This document shows, piece by piece, positions 24,648 through 32,649 of a stretch of 64,000 nucleotides of DNA; position 1 is the first letter of the stretch; every line of letters begins with the position of its first letter. Source of the stretch: Lachnoclostridium sp. An76 (GTDB lineage Bacteria; Bacillota; Clostridia; Lachnospirales; Lachnospiraceae); assembly GCF_002161355.1 (NCBI RefSeq), contig NZ_NFHL01000011.1, positions 1-64,000 of the forward strand, read 5' to 3'. The notes under the pieces were generated by a model, which was not told where the DNA came from, searched no databases, and saw nothing but the letters and a program-made list of their open reading frames with translations. The position numbers were made by a program, and so were the translations under genes.

Positions 24648-26690
24648 TTGAATACAAAGCAAGTAGAAGAGCTGACAGGGATGTCCCGGCAGAACATCCG
24701 CTATTATGAACGGATGGGGCTTCTCGAGCCGGCGAGGGAAGACGGGAATGCCTACCGGGATTATTCGGAAGAAGATATCAGGAGACTGAAACTGATCAAG
24801 ATGCTCAGGATGCTCGATATGTCTCTGAAAGATATAGATGATATAATAAATGGAAAAGTTTCTTTAAAGTCTTCTGTAAAACACCAGAGAGAAAATCTGC
24901 AGACCCATCAGAAACAGCTCCAGGCGGCAATCGATGTCTGCGCCAGCATAGGCAGAGAAAAAGGCGAGGACCTGGATGTAGACACCTATCTGAGGCGCAT
25001 GGAGGATATGGAGCGCAGCGGCGGCGTTTTCGCCCGGTTTGTGGACGACTATAAGCAGATAGTCCAGGACGAAGAAGAACGCAAATTTTCTTTTTATGCA
25101 GACTTCCCGGTAAACACTCCGGCGATGCTAGAAAAGGCGCTCCGTGAATATGCCTCAGAGCGGGGGCTCCGGTTCCATATGGAAAAAAGAGGAAAATATC
25201 CGGAATTCAGGCTTGGGGACCACACATACACCGCTGTCAGGCTGCTGGAAAAGAAAAAAGGAAACAAAGAGGATCCGGCGGTACGCGTTATCTGTGAGCG
25301 GAAAGAGAAGGTCCCGGGCGGCAGGGACATGAAGATCCCGGCTAAGAGGCGAAGGATGCTCCGGGGGATCCATATTCTGGCGACCAATATACGCAGGCAC
25401 AGAAACAGGACATTGCTGAACCTTGTACTCAGTGCGCTGGCGGTCACAGTGCTGTCATTTTATCTGGGAAATATCCGGAGCACAGAGCAGATACTGGAAA
25501 ACGCGCCGGAATCTTACGAGATCACAGGGGAAATCTGGAACGTGTGCGGCGAGTCAGACCATGGATTATTTATCTCCCATCAGGTGCTGGAAGATCTGTA
25601 CAGATCAGAACGGATCGGCGATATCGCGGAAAGTGCCGAGCTGATGGGGAATCTGTCTGATGGGATGGATCTGTCCGGCGGGATGGATCTGTCTGGTGGG
25701 ATGGATTTGTCCGGCGGGATGGATCTGCCCGATGGCGAAACACCGGCTGGCAGCTCATCGGCTAAGGGCGGTGAAGCGCCGGATACGGTATCCCTGCTGG
25801 GGATCAACAGGACAGAGTGCGTCCAGGGATTGTCGGAGGAAGATATTACGTGGGAGAGCGGCCAGGATAAAACCGGAGAAGAGTGGGAAGGATTCCTGAA
25901 AAGCAGTTCTGACTGTATCCTGAGTGAGGCATTTGCAGAAAAAACAGGGCTGTCTGCGGGCGATACGGCAGAGTTCAGCCTGGCGCGTTACTCACAGGGG
26001 CTGGCAGGAGTGACCCTGGAGAGACAGGAGTTTGAGCCGGAAGAATTTCACATCGCGGGCATTTATAAGGAAGATCCCGACAGGGAAGAGGAAAATCCGG
26101 ATATCCTGCTCCCTCTGGACGCGGTGAAGGCAATCTATGAGAAAAATGACATTGTCTATTTTGCGTCCGCGCTTTCTTTCCGAGTGACAAAGCCCATGGA
26201 GCTGAATGAAGTAAAAGAGGAGCTGAAGGATGCGGGACTGAAAGAGATCATATACGGGTCGCCCAGGTCTTACGCCGGGATCGGACTGAAGCTGACGGAT
26301 ACAGAATTTATCCATTCCACGGAGAGCGCGGACCGCAGCCTGGCGCTGCTGGAGAGTTTCCTGCCATTTATGTTCGTCATCATAGCAGCAGCGGGGTATA
26401 TCATCCCAAGCCTTTTGTTCCAGAACAGGCGGGAGGAATATGCGGTCATGCGCGCTCTGGGCACGGGGAGATGCTTCTGCAGCCTGCTGTTCTATATCGA
26501 GCACATCATACCCGCGGCAGCGGGGGCACTGGCCGGAGCGGCGGCTGGGATAGCGCTGGGAGCTGTGGATCCTGTGAGCGGGGCAGTTGTCTGGGGACTC
26601 TACCTGGTATTTTATATGCTTGGTGCCGGGGCGGCGATGTGGCGGTTTGGAAGATTCAGTATTGCGGCTGTGTTGTCACACAGAGATTGA
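24648..26690 (+). CDS. MerR DNA-binding domain fused to FtsX/MacB-type ABC permease, 680 aa
   Basis: Residues 1-70 are a MerR winged helix (KQVEELTGMSRQNIRYYERMG, then AYRDYSEEDIRRLKLI), and 75-125 a likely coiled coil. Residues 145-220 form a small domain I do not recognise. TM1 lies at 255-274, an outside domain at about 278-565, and TM2-TM4 near 570-591, 617-640 and 644-664. NRREEYAVMRALGTGR after TM2 is typical of FtsX permeases. The outside domain has five GMDL repeats at residues 339-360. The TTG start at 24648 follows AAGGGAGG. The frame is unbroken from HTH to last TM, so this is not a sequencing join. It is followed by an ABC ATPase and a second permease. Confidence 0.85.
   Translation: MNTKQVEELTGMSRQNIRYYERMGLLEPAREDGNAYRDYSEEDIRRLKLIKMLRMLDMSLKDIDDIINGKVSLKSSVKHQRENLQTHQKQLQAAIDVCASIGREKGEDLDVDTYLRRMEDMERSGGVFARFVDDYKQIVQDEEERKFSFYADFPVNTPAMLEKALREYASERGLRFHMEKRGKYPEFRLGDHTYTAVRLLEKKKGNKEDPAVRVICERKEKVPGGRDMKIPAKRRRMLRGIHILATNIRRHRNRTLLNLVLSALAVTVLSFYLGNIRSTEQILENAPESYEITGEIWNVCGESDHGLFISHQVLEDLYRSERIGDIAESAELMGNLSDGMDLSGGMDLSGGMDLSGGMDLPDGETPAGSSSAKGGEAPDTVSLLGINRTECVQGLSEEDITWESGQDKTGEEWEGFLKSSSDCILSEAFAEKTGLSAGDTAEFSLARYSQGLAGVTLERQEFEPEEFHIAGIYKEDPDREEENPDILLPLDAVKAIYEKNDIVYFASALSFRVTKPMELNEVKEELKDAGLKEIIYGSPRSYAGIGLKLTDTEFIHSTESADRSLALLESFLPFMFVIIAAAGYIIPSLLFQNRREEYAVMRALGTGRCFCSLLFYIEHIIPAAAGALAGAAAGIALGAVDPVSGAVVWGLYLVFYMLGAGAAMWRFGRFSIAAVLSHRD
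25652..25731 (+). repeat. 18-bp coding tandem repeat (GMDLSG)
   Basis: A run of GGGATGGATCTGTCCGGC-like units, 18 bases each, encodes DGMDLSGGMDLSG and so on within the outside domain of the MerR-FtsX protein. Third-position differences between units (GGC, GGT) show that the array has aged while keeping its peptide. Confidence 0.8.
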
Positions 26691-26699
26691 GAGGTAGAT

Positions 26700-27371
26700 A
26701 TGGAACGGATCAAAGTAGAATCAGTGAGTTATTCTTATCAGAATAAATATCAGACCGTGGAAGCAGTCAGGGATGTCACCTGTTCATTTGAGACAGGCAG
26801 GCTGTATGTGATCACAGGGGAGTCGGGAAGCGGCAAGAGTACATTCCTGTCCCTGCTGGCAGGGCTGGACTGCCCGGGCAGCGGGAGGATCCTTGTGGAC
26901 GGTGATGATATAAGCCATACAGACAGGGATGCATACCGAAGGGAAAAAGTGGCTGTGATCTACCAGGCTTTTCATCTCTTCCCCCTGCTCACTGCCCTGG
27001 AAAATGTCATGTATCCTCTGGAGATACGGGGAATGCCTGGAAAAGAAGCGAGGCGGCAGGCAGAGGCCTGTCTGGAGGAGGCCGGGGTCAGCAGGAAGTT
27101 ATTCGGACAGTATCCGAAGATGATGAGCGGAGGAGAGCAGCAGAGGACCGCAGTGGCGCGCGCGATCGCATCCGGCGGGAAGATCCTGCTGGCGGACGAG
27201 CCTACCGGCAGCCTGGATTCGGAAAATGAGGAAAAGATCGTGGATCTCCTCTTGTCTCTGGCGCATGAGAGGGATTATACAGTCATCATGGTCACGCACA
27301 ACAGAGAAATCGCGGAGAGGGCGGATGTGCGTCTGGTCATGAAGGACGGAAGGATGACAATGGAACAGTGA
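26700..27371 (+). CDS. ABC transporter ATP-binding protein (LolD/MacB type), 223 aa
   Basis: This is the cytoplasmic ATPase of the three-gene system. It has Walker A GESGSGKST near residue 40, the Q-loop YQAFHLFPLLTALENV, signature MSGGEQQRTAVARA, Walker B KILLADEPTGSLD and the H-loop VTHNREIA. The LADEPTG string and its size mark the MacB/LolD/BceA class that works with FtsX permeases by mechanotransmission. It starts 9 bases after the fusion gene and ends 10 bases before the next permease gene. Confidence 0.92.
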   Translation: MERIKVESVSYSYQNKYQTVEAVRDVTCSFETGRLYVITGESGSGKSTFLSLLAGLDCPGSGRILVDGDDISHTDRDAYRREKVAVIYQAFHLFPLLTALENVMYPLEIRGMPGKEARRQAEACLEEAGVSRKLFGQYPKMMSGGEQQRTAVARAIASGGKILLADEPTGSLDSENEEKIVDLLLSLAHERDYTVIMVTHNREIAERADVRLVMKDGRMTMEQ

Positions 27372-27381
27372 GGTGTTGAGG

Positions 27382-29211
27382 ATGACATTCTACTATAGTA
27401 TAAAACAGATGCGCCGGAGTCCTCTGAAAAGCCTGCTGTTCGCTGTCCTCATCGCCGTGTGCGCCTTCTGCCTTTCGCTGGGAGGAGCTCTGTGGTACAT
27501 GGGGAGCAGCGGCTTTCAGGATTTCGACGGGCTGTATACCACCATCGGGACAGTTGAGCAGAAATATGAAGGCACAGAGGTGCGCTCGAGCTGGGATCCG
27601 GAAACACAGGCATACGAGTATTACAGCGGGGGATATTACGGAGAATGGATCCCGGAAGATGTCCTGGATTTTAAAGGGGCGGACTATATTTTGAAGCCTA
27701 GGCAGCGCCCTTATTTCGGAGCATATATCGAAGACCTGTATCATGGGATCGGGAGCGCGGACATGGGAGTCGTGGAAGCCACGCCGCTCAAGACGGGAGC
27801 AATGTACCCTTCTCTGCCCATGCGCGTGACACGCGTGCTGGAGGGGACGATGCAGGAAGGGGAGATCTTCTATCTCTGCGACCATCAGAGCGAGGAACCG
27901 GCCATCCTGGAGTCGGGAAAAACGTATGTGATGCAGCTTTCCATGTTCGGGACAGCGCATGGGCCCAATGTCCAGGCGGGAGAACAGACCATGGAGTACC
28001 TTCTCTCTTCAGGGATCGCATCCACTCAGTACACGATCGACATGGAGCCTGTGTATGACCCCGTCACGGAAGAGGACCGCTGGTATGATGAGGTGACGGA
28101 TGGATTTTATGAGACTGAGAGAGGGAAGCGCTGGCTTGCGCTCAGCAGTTACCAGGATTACAGCATGCGCACGATCCCGGTCCAGCCCACGGACGGGACG
28201 AAGCTGCTCATGTATTTCTATAACGGGGAAGCACAGATCACAGAGGGGCGCGATATCACAGAAGAGGAATATAAGGACGGCGCAAAGGTCTGCCTGATCC
28301 CTGAAATGCTGGCGATGAGGCTGGGAAAGAAGGTCGGAGATACACTGGCTCTGCCGCTTTATTATGCTGATTATTCCCGGGCGGTAGGGGACGCCTTCAT
28401 GCTGGGCACCCGCAGTCATGTCTCTGTGAATCTCCTGAATGCGGAAGGAGAGATATATCAGATATTCAATGAGCAGGAGTACGAGATCGTCGGGCTCTAT
28501 ACGGCGGAAGATAAGGGATCGGGCAGTTATTCCGCAGGGGAGTATGAGGTGGTCATCCCGTGGAACGCGGTCCCGGAAAACTGCTGGGAAGATAATATCG
28601 CAGGGGCAGGACCCATGAAAGGAGCGGATACGTCATTTCAGATCCCCAACGGGACAGTGGAAGAGTTCCGGGAAGCGTGGGAGGCACTTGGCATTGATGG
28701 CCTGGAGATCCGCTTTTATGATATGGGATACACTCAGCTGAAGGACAGCCTGGAGAACCGTCAGCTCATGTCAGCGATCTTTCTTCTCAGCGGGGGAGTG
28801 ATGGCAGTCCTGATCTTATGTTTTTTCTCAAGCCTGTTTATCACCGGGCAGAAAGAGCGCATCGCTGTGGAAAGACTGATGGGACGGACAAAACGCCAAT
28901 GCGCGTTATCCATTCTGTCCGGGATGATTGTCTTAAGCGCGGCAGGATGTATTGCAGGGAGCGCAGCGGGCTGGCTTGCCTCGGGAAAAGCTGCGCAGGA
29001 AGCTGGGGATACCCTGGAGTTTGACCGGACTTACAGTGATAATACGATCGCAAATACAGAGCCGGAAGACACAGGAGAGCCTCCGGGAGCAGTGCTGCCC
29101 TGTGTTACGGGAGGCGTGCTGCTGGCGGCATCGGCGGTGGTCTCCGGGGGATATATGCGGGCAGTGCTCAGGAAAGAGCCTCTGCGGATGCTGGGAGAGA
29201 TAGAGGAATAA
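27382..29211 (+). CDS. FtsX-like ABC permease, 609 aa
   Basis: This is the second permease of the operon. TM1 lies near residues 13-38 (LLFAVLIAVCAFCLSLGGALW) and a large outside domain near 40-455. Three C-terminal spans surround ERIAVERLMGRTKRQCALSILSG, the usual FtsX cytoplasmic loop. It lacks any DNA-binding domain, unlike its partner. I chose the ATG at 27382, with GAGGTG before it, over the GTG at 27373. It probably forms a heterodimer with the MerR-FtsX protein. Confidence 0.85.
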   Translation: MTFYYSIKQMRRSPLKSLLFAVLIAVCAFCLSLGGALWYMGSSGFQDFDGLYTTIGTVEQKYEGTEVRSSWDPETQAYEYYSGGYYGEWIPEDVLDFKGADYILKPRQRPYFGAYIEDLYHGIGSADMGVVEATPLKTGAMYPSLPMRVTRVLEGTMQEGEIFYLCDHQSEEPAILESGKTYVMQLSMFGTAHGPNVQAGEQTMEYLLSSGIASTQYTIDMEPVYDPVTEEDRWYDEVTDGFYETERGKRWLALSSYQDYSMRTIPVQPTDGTKLLMYFYNGEAQITEGRDITEEEYKDGAKVCLIPEMLAMRLGKKVGDTLALPLYYADYSRAVGDAFMLGTRSHVSVNLLNAEGEIYQIFNEQEYEIVGLYTAEDKGSGSYSAGEYEVVIPWNAVPENCWEDNIAGAGPMKGADTSFQIPNGTVEEFREAWEALGIDGLEIRFYDMGYTQLKDSLENRQLMSAIFLLSGGVMAVLILCFFSSLFITGQKERIAVERLMGRTKRQCALSILSGMIVLSAAGCIAGSAAGWLASGKAAQEAGDTLEFDRTYSDNTIANTEPEDTGEPPGAVLPCVTGGVLLAASAVVSGGYMRAVLRKEPLRMLGEIEE

Positions 29212-29243
29212 CGGGAAAGAAAGAGATCAATGAACGTGCAGCT

Positions 29244-29286
29244 AAAGCACCGGTTTTTCTGCGGAAGGCGGAGAGACCGGTGCTTT
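29244..29286. terminator. Bidirectional terminator
   Basis: AAAGCACCGGT (29244-29254) pairs with ACCGGTGCTTT (29276-29286). It stands between the converging MerR-FtsX operon (plus) and the NitT/TauT-type operon (minus) and can serve both. Confidence 0.7.
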
Positions 29287-29301
29287 GGCGTTATTGCAGT
29301 A

Positions 29302-30099
29302 TCAGTACCTTTTTTGATACAATTTCTCCACCACCCCGATCACCGCATACAGTCCCATCGCCATAATGCACAGCAGCACGATCGACATGATCAGCCAATC
29401 CATTTTAAACACCTGGCTCGAATAAATGATCAGATGCCCCAGCCCGTTCCTCGCTGCCAGGAATTCCCCAATCACCACCCCGACCAGGCAAAGCCCGATA
29501 TTGACTTTCATATTGCTGATCACAGCAGGCACAGAGCTCGGCAGCACGACTTTAAAAAGTGCATGCCGTCTCGTCCCGTGCAGGGTATAGATCAGCTTGA
29601 TCTTTTCCCGGTCGACAGTGGTGAAGCTGGTGTACAGGTTCATGATACTGCCGAATATCGCCACGGACATGCCGGCGACGATGATGGTCGTGGGGGTCGC
29701 GCCCAGCCATACGATAAGAAGAGGTGCGAGGGCGGATTTCGGCAGGCTGTTCAGGACGACCAGATAGGGTTCCAGTATCTCGGAGAGCTTCCGGCTGCAC
29801 CAGAGAAGGACAGCGAGGAGGATGCTGAACAGTGTGACGAGCAGGAAGCTGACAATGGTTTCATACAGTGTGACGCCGATATGCAGGAAGATCGAGCGGT
29901 CTGTAACCATTTCCCGGAAGCAGAGAGCGATTTTGGAAGGACTGCTGAAGATAAAAGAATCAATGATCCCTGTATCTGCACAGACTTCCCACAGGATGAG
30001 GAAGAGCACCAGGATCAGAATCCGTGCAAGACGTACGATCAGGCGGTGGCGGCGCAGGCGGGAGAGAAACAGTTCCTGTCCGTGTGAGATTTTATTCAT
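29302..30099 (-). CDS. ABC permease, NitT/TauT/SsuC type, 265 aa
   Basis: This is a binding-protein-dependent importer permease with six predicted spans. The EAA-like loop appears as LNSLPKSALAPLLIVWLGATPTTIIV and the family C-terminal signature as IGLCLVGVVIGEFLAARNGLGHLI. Relatives carry sulfonates, taurine, nitrate or thiamine precursors; the substrate cannot be told here. It overlaps the upstream ATPase gene by 8 bases. No substrate-binding protein gene is adjacent. Confidence 0.88.
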   Translation of the reverse strand: MNKISHGQELFLSRLRRHRLIVRLARILILVLFLILWEVCADTGIIDSFIFSSPSKIALCFREMVTDRSIFLHIGVTLYETIVSFLLVTLFSILLAVLLWCSRKLSEILEPYLVVLNSLPKSALAPLLIVWLGATPTTIIVAGMSVAIFGSIMNLYTSFTTVDREKIKLIYTLHGTRRHALFKVVLPSSVPAVISNMKVNIGLCLVGVVIGEFLAARNGLGHLIIYSSQVFKMDWLIMSIVLLCIMAMGLYAVIGVVEKLYQKRY

Positions 30100-30859
30100 C
30101 GCGATTCAGCTCCTTCCATATTTCATTAAAATAAGTCTTAAATTCCGGCGCATTTCTCCGGTTCAGCGGTGTGTCGTTCTCCAGGGAGAATCTGACAGGG
30201 ACAGTGCGCACGATCGATGCCGGCCGTTTGGACAGGATAATGACCCGGTCTGAGAGGCTGACGGCTTCGGAGAGATCGTGGGTGACAAGGAGCGCTGTCT
30301 TCCCGGAACGGCGGATGATCTGCCCGATGTCATCGCTTACCGTGAGCCGTGTCTGGTAGTCCAGAGCGGAAAACGGTTCGTCGAGGAGCAGGAGCTCCGG
30401 ATCCAGCAGAAGAGTGCGGATCAGGGCGGCCCGCTGACGCATGCCGCCGGACAGTTCGGAAGGCCTGGAGCGTGCGAACCGTTCCAGCCCGTACTGTTCC
30501 AGGAGCTGCTCAGCGCGGGCGCGGATCTGTGGCGTCACCTTCCCGCGGATCTCAGCCCCGAGGATCACATTGCGGTATACAGTGCGCCATTCAAACAGAT
30601 GGTCATGCTGCAGCATGTAGCCGATCTTGGAAGAATTCTCTGTCAGGGGTATCCCGCCAAGGGACATATTCCCGGATTCGGGCTGCATAAGGCCGGCGAT
30701 GAGGGAGAGAAGGGTGGACTTGCCGCAGCCGGAGGGACCGACCACTGCTGTAAATTCTCCGGGCATGAGTGTAAATGACAGGTCCGCCAGGGCTTTTGTC
30801 TCCCCGCCCGGTGTATGATAGGAATAACTGACATTGCTCAGTTTCAGGATTGGTTCCAT
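30092..30859 (-). CDS. ABC ATP-binding protein, NitT/TauT/SsuB type, 255 aa
   Basis: This is the ATPase for the adjacent permease. It has Walker A GPSGCGKST near residue 40, signature LSGGMRQRAALIRT, Walker B ELLLLDEPFSALD and H-loop VTHDLSEAVSLSDRV, all as in SsuB/TauB. I chose the ATG at 30859; an in-frame ATG at 30874 adds five residues with no better site. It opens a two-gene minus-strand operon, divergent from the kinase-like gene at 31155. Confidence 0.9.
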   Translation of the reverse strand: MEPILKLSNVSYSYHTPGGETKALADLSFTLMPGEFTAVVGPSGCGKSTLLSLIAGLMQPESGNMSLGGIPLTENSSKIGYMLQHDHLFEWRTVYRNVILGAEIRGKVTPQIRARAEQLLEQYGLERFARSRPSELSGGMRQRAALIRTLLLDPELLLLDEPFSALDYQTRLTVSDDIGQIIRRSGKTALLVTHDLSEAVSLSDRVIILSKRPASIVRTVPVRFSLENDTPLNRRNAPEFKTYFNEIWKELNRDE

Positions 30860-31004
30860 AGGATTCACTTCCATCCGTGCTGTATATTATCTAATGTATG
30901 TAAAAATACAGGCGGTGTGAAAACGTATGACACTGTCCGCGGCAGCAGTGCGGGAATATGGAAAACGCCTGGAAAACGGCTTTGCAAAAATGCGTTTTCC
31001 GGCG

Positions 31005-31033
31005 TTGTATGAGAAGGAAAAGAGCGGTATAAT
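31005..31033 (+). promoter_or_regulatory. Promoter of the kinase-like gene and queH
   Basis: TTGTAT (31005-31010), 17 bases, TATAAT (31028-31033). The leader to the ATG at 31155 is about 115 bases. Confidence 0.55.
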
Positions 31034-31154
31034 AAAACCAGAGATACATGTTGATACAGCGCGCGGAAGATATGAGCGGATAAACAGTGGCAGGTATGAT
31101 GTTCCGCGGGATAGCCTGCGGACCCTGCACTGGCAGCAGAGAGGAGAGATGGAT

Positions 31155-31772
31155 ATGTCAGGACATAAGATCATTACGATTGGACGGCAGTTCGGGAGCG
31201 GAGGACGCGAGATCGGACAGAAGCTTGCCGAGAGACTGGAGCTTCCTCTTTACGACCGCAGGCTTGTGACCATGGCGGCGGAGGCACTCGGCGTAAGGGA
31301 GGAGGATGCAGAGCGGGTCGATGAATCCAGCCTGAATTCATTTGTTTCAAACTATACTGTATCGCCGGGGATGTACATGGAATTTATCAGCGCTACGCCC
31401 TACATCCAGTCATTTGACGATGAGGTATACCGGAAAGAGGCTGAGATCATCAGGAACCTTGCTGAGAAGGGCCCATGCATTATCGTGGGGCGCTGTGCGG
31501 ATTATGTCCTTAAGGACAGGGCGGAGTGCATCAATGTCTTTATCTGTGCGGACAAGGCGGACAGGATAAAACGGATCGCCAGACTGTATGGTCTGACGGA
31601 ACGCAAGGCGGCGGAGCGGATCCGGCGGACGGACTGGGAGCGCAGGTATTATTATGAGCTCCATACAGGGCAGGACTGGGGCGCCGTGAGTTCGCACCAG
31701 ATGCTCTTTAATGTCAGTCTCCTTGGGATGGACAAAGTCATAGACTATCTGGAGGCGGTGTACAAATGCTGA
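31155..31772 (+). CDS. Cytidylate kinase-like family protein, 205 aa
   Basis: This P-loop protein resembles CMP kinase. ITIGRQFGSGGREIG at the N-terminus replaces the classic GxxxxGK(S/T) with a GSGGRE loop, as in the cytidylate-kinase-like family common in Clostridia, so nucleotide specificity is uncertain. CIIVGRCADYVLKDR and RIKRIARLYGLTERKA follow. The ATG at 31155 lies 8 bases after GAGGAG, and an alternative at 31149 adds two residues. queH begins 19 bases after its stop. Confidence 0.8.
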   Translation: MSGHKIITIGRQFGSGGREIGQKLAERLELPLYDRRLVTMAAEALGVREEDAERVDESSLNSFVSNYTVSPGMYMEFISATPYIQSFDDEVYRKEAEIIRNLAEKGPCIIVGRCADYVLKDRAECINVFICADKADRIKRIARLYGLTERKAAERIRRTDWERRYYYELHTGQDWGAVSSHQMLFNVSLLGMDKVIDYLEAVYKC

Positions 31773-31791
31773 GGCACAGGAGAGCAGGACA

Positions 31792-32427
31792 ATGAACGTG
31801 CAGAAAGTAAATTATCAGAAAGAGCTTGAACGTATCTTAAAAGAGCTGGAGACTGAGGGCAGGGTCCCGACACTCCTTATCCATAGCTGCTGCGCTCCGT
31901 GCAGCAGCTATGTTCTGGAATATCTTTCCCAATATTTTAAGATCACGGTTTTTTATTACAATCCCAATATTTATCCTGAGAGCGAGTATACAAAACGGAT
32001 CCTGGAACAGCAGAAGCTGATCCGGGATATGAACCTGAAATACCCGGTCTCTTTTCTTGCGGGCAGATATGAGAAGGAAAAGTTTTATGCTATGGCAGAG
32101 GGCATGGAGGATCTGAGAGAAGGCGGGGCCAGGTGCATGAAATGCTATGAGCTCCGGCTTTCGGAGGCTGCGCGGCAGGCTGCAGCAGGAGGGTTTGATT
32201 ATTTTACGACCACTCTGAGCATCAGCCCTATGAAAAACGCACAGAAGCTAAATGAGATCGGCGCGCGGCTGGGCAGAGAATACGGCGTTGAGTATCTGGT
32301 GTCTGATTTTAAGAAAAAGAACGGGTATAAACGTTCGATCGAATTGTCGAAAGAGTATGGATTGTACCGGCAGGATTACTGCGGATGCGAGTTCTCCCTG
32401 AGAGAGCGGGAGGCGCAGAAAAAGTAA
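31792..32427 (+). CDS. queH: Epoxyqueuosine reductase QueH, 211 aa
   Basis: QueH performs the last step of queuosine synthesis, reducing epoxyqueuosine in tRNA, and replaces QueG in many anaerobes. Adjacent Cys in LLIHSCCAPCSSYVLEYL (residues about 27-44) and the later CMKCYELRL and DYCGCEFS supply the Fe-S and catalytic Cys. Length fits the former DUF208 family. It is the second gene of the unit starting at 31155. Confidence 0.9.
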   Translation: MNVQKVNYQKELERILKELETEGRVPTLLIHSCCAPCSSYVLEYLSQYFKITVFYYNPNIYPESEYTKRILEQQKLIRDMNLKYPVSFLAGRYEKEKFYAMAEGMEDLREGGARCMKCYELRLSEAARQAAAGGFDYFTTTLSISPMKNAQKLNEIGARLGREYGVEYLVSDFKKKNGYKRSIELSKEYGLYRQDYCGCEFSLREREAQKK

Positions 32428-32499
32428 GCTGGAAAATGCTTTGGGAGTAGCCCAGGCAGGAGATGAGGCGGCTCCATTACGGCACCCTTACAGCGGATT

Positions 32500-32532
32500 C
32501 GTGATATTCACGTGATATTCACAGGATATTCG
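32500..32532. promoter_or_regulatory. Three 11-bp repeats upstream of argH (possible ArgR sites)
   Basis: CGTGATATTCA occurs twice in tandem (32500-32510, 32511-32521), followed by CAGGATATTCG (32522-32532). The period of about one helical turn and the TATTCA core, which matches half of the known ARG box, suggest an arginine repressor site. It lies just upstream of the argH promoter. Confidence 0.4.
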
Positions 32533-32544
32533 TGCATAAAACAG

Positions 32545-32574
32545 TAGACATTTCACACTTTAGTGTGATAAACT
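32545..32574 (+). promoter_or_regulatory. Promoter of argH
   Basis: TAGACA (32545-32550), 18 bases, TAAACT (32569-32574). A small dyad CACAC-TTTA-GTGTG lies in the spacer. Confidence 0.5.
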
Positions 32575-32649
32575 AAGTGGAAAATGCGGCGGCAGACCTG
32601 CCGGATCCGCATATGGATAAGAACTATTATAGAGAAAAGAGGATAAGGA

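Noticed and set aside
24138-24697. Minus-strand frames with SRSRAALPAVRLSP-like repeats
   Set aside because: They are produced by the 67-bp tandem array and change frame with each unit; no start site or family resemblance supports a protein.
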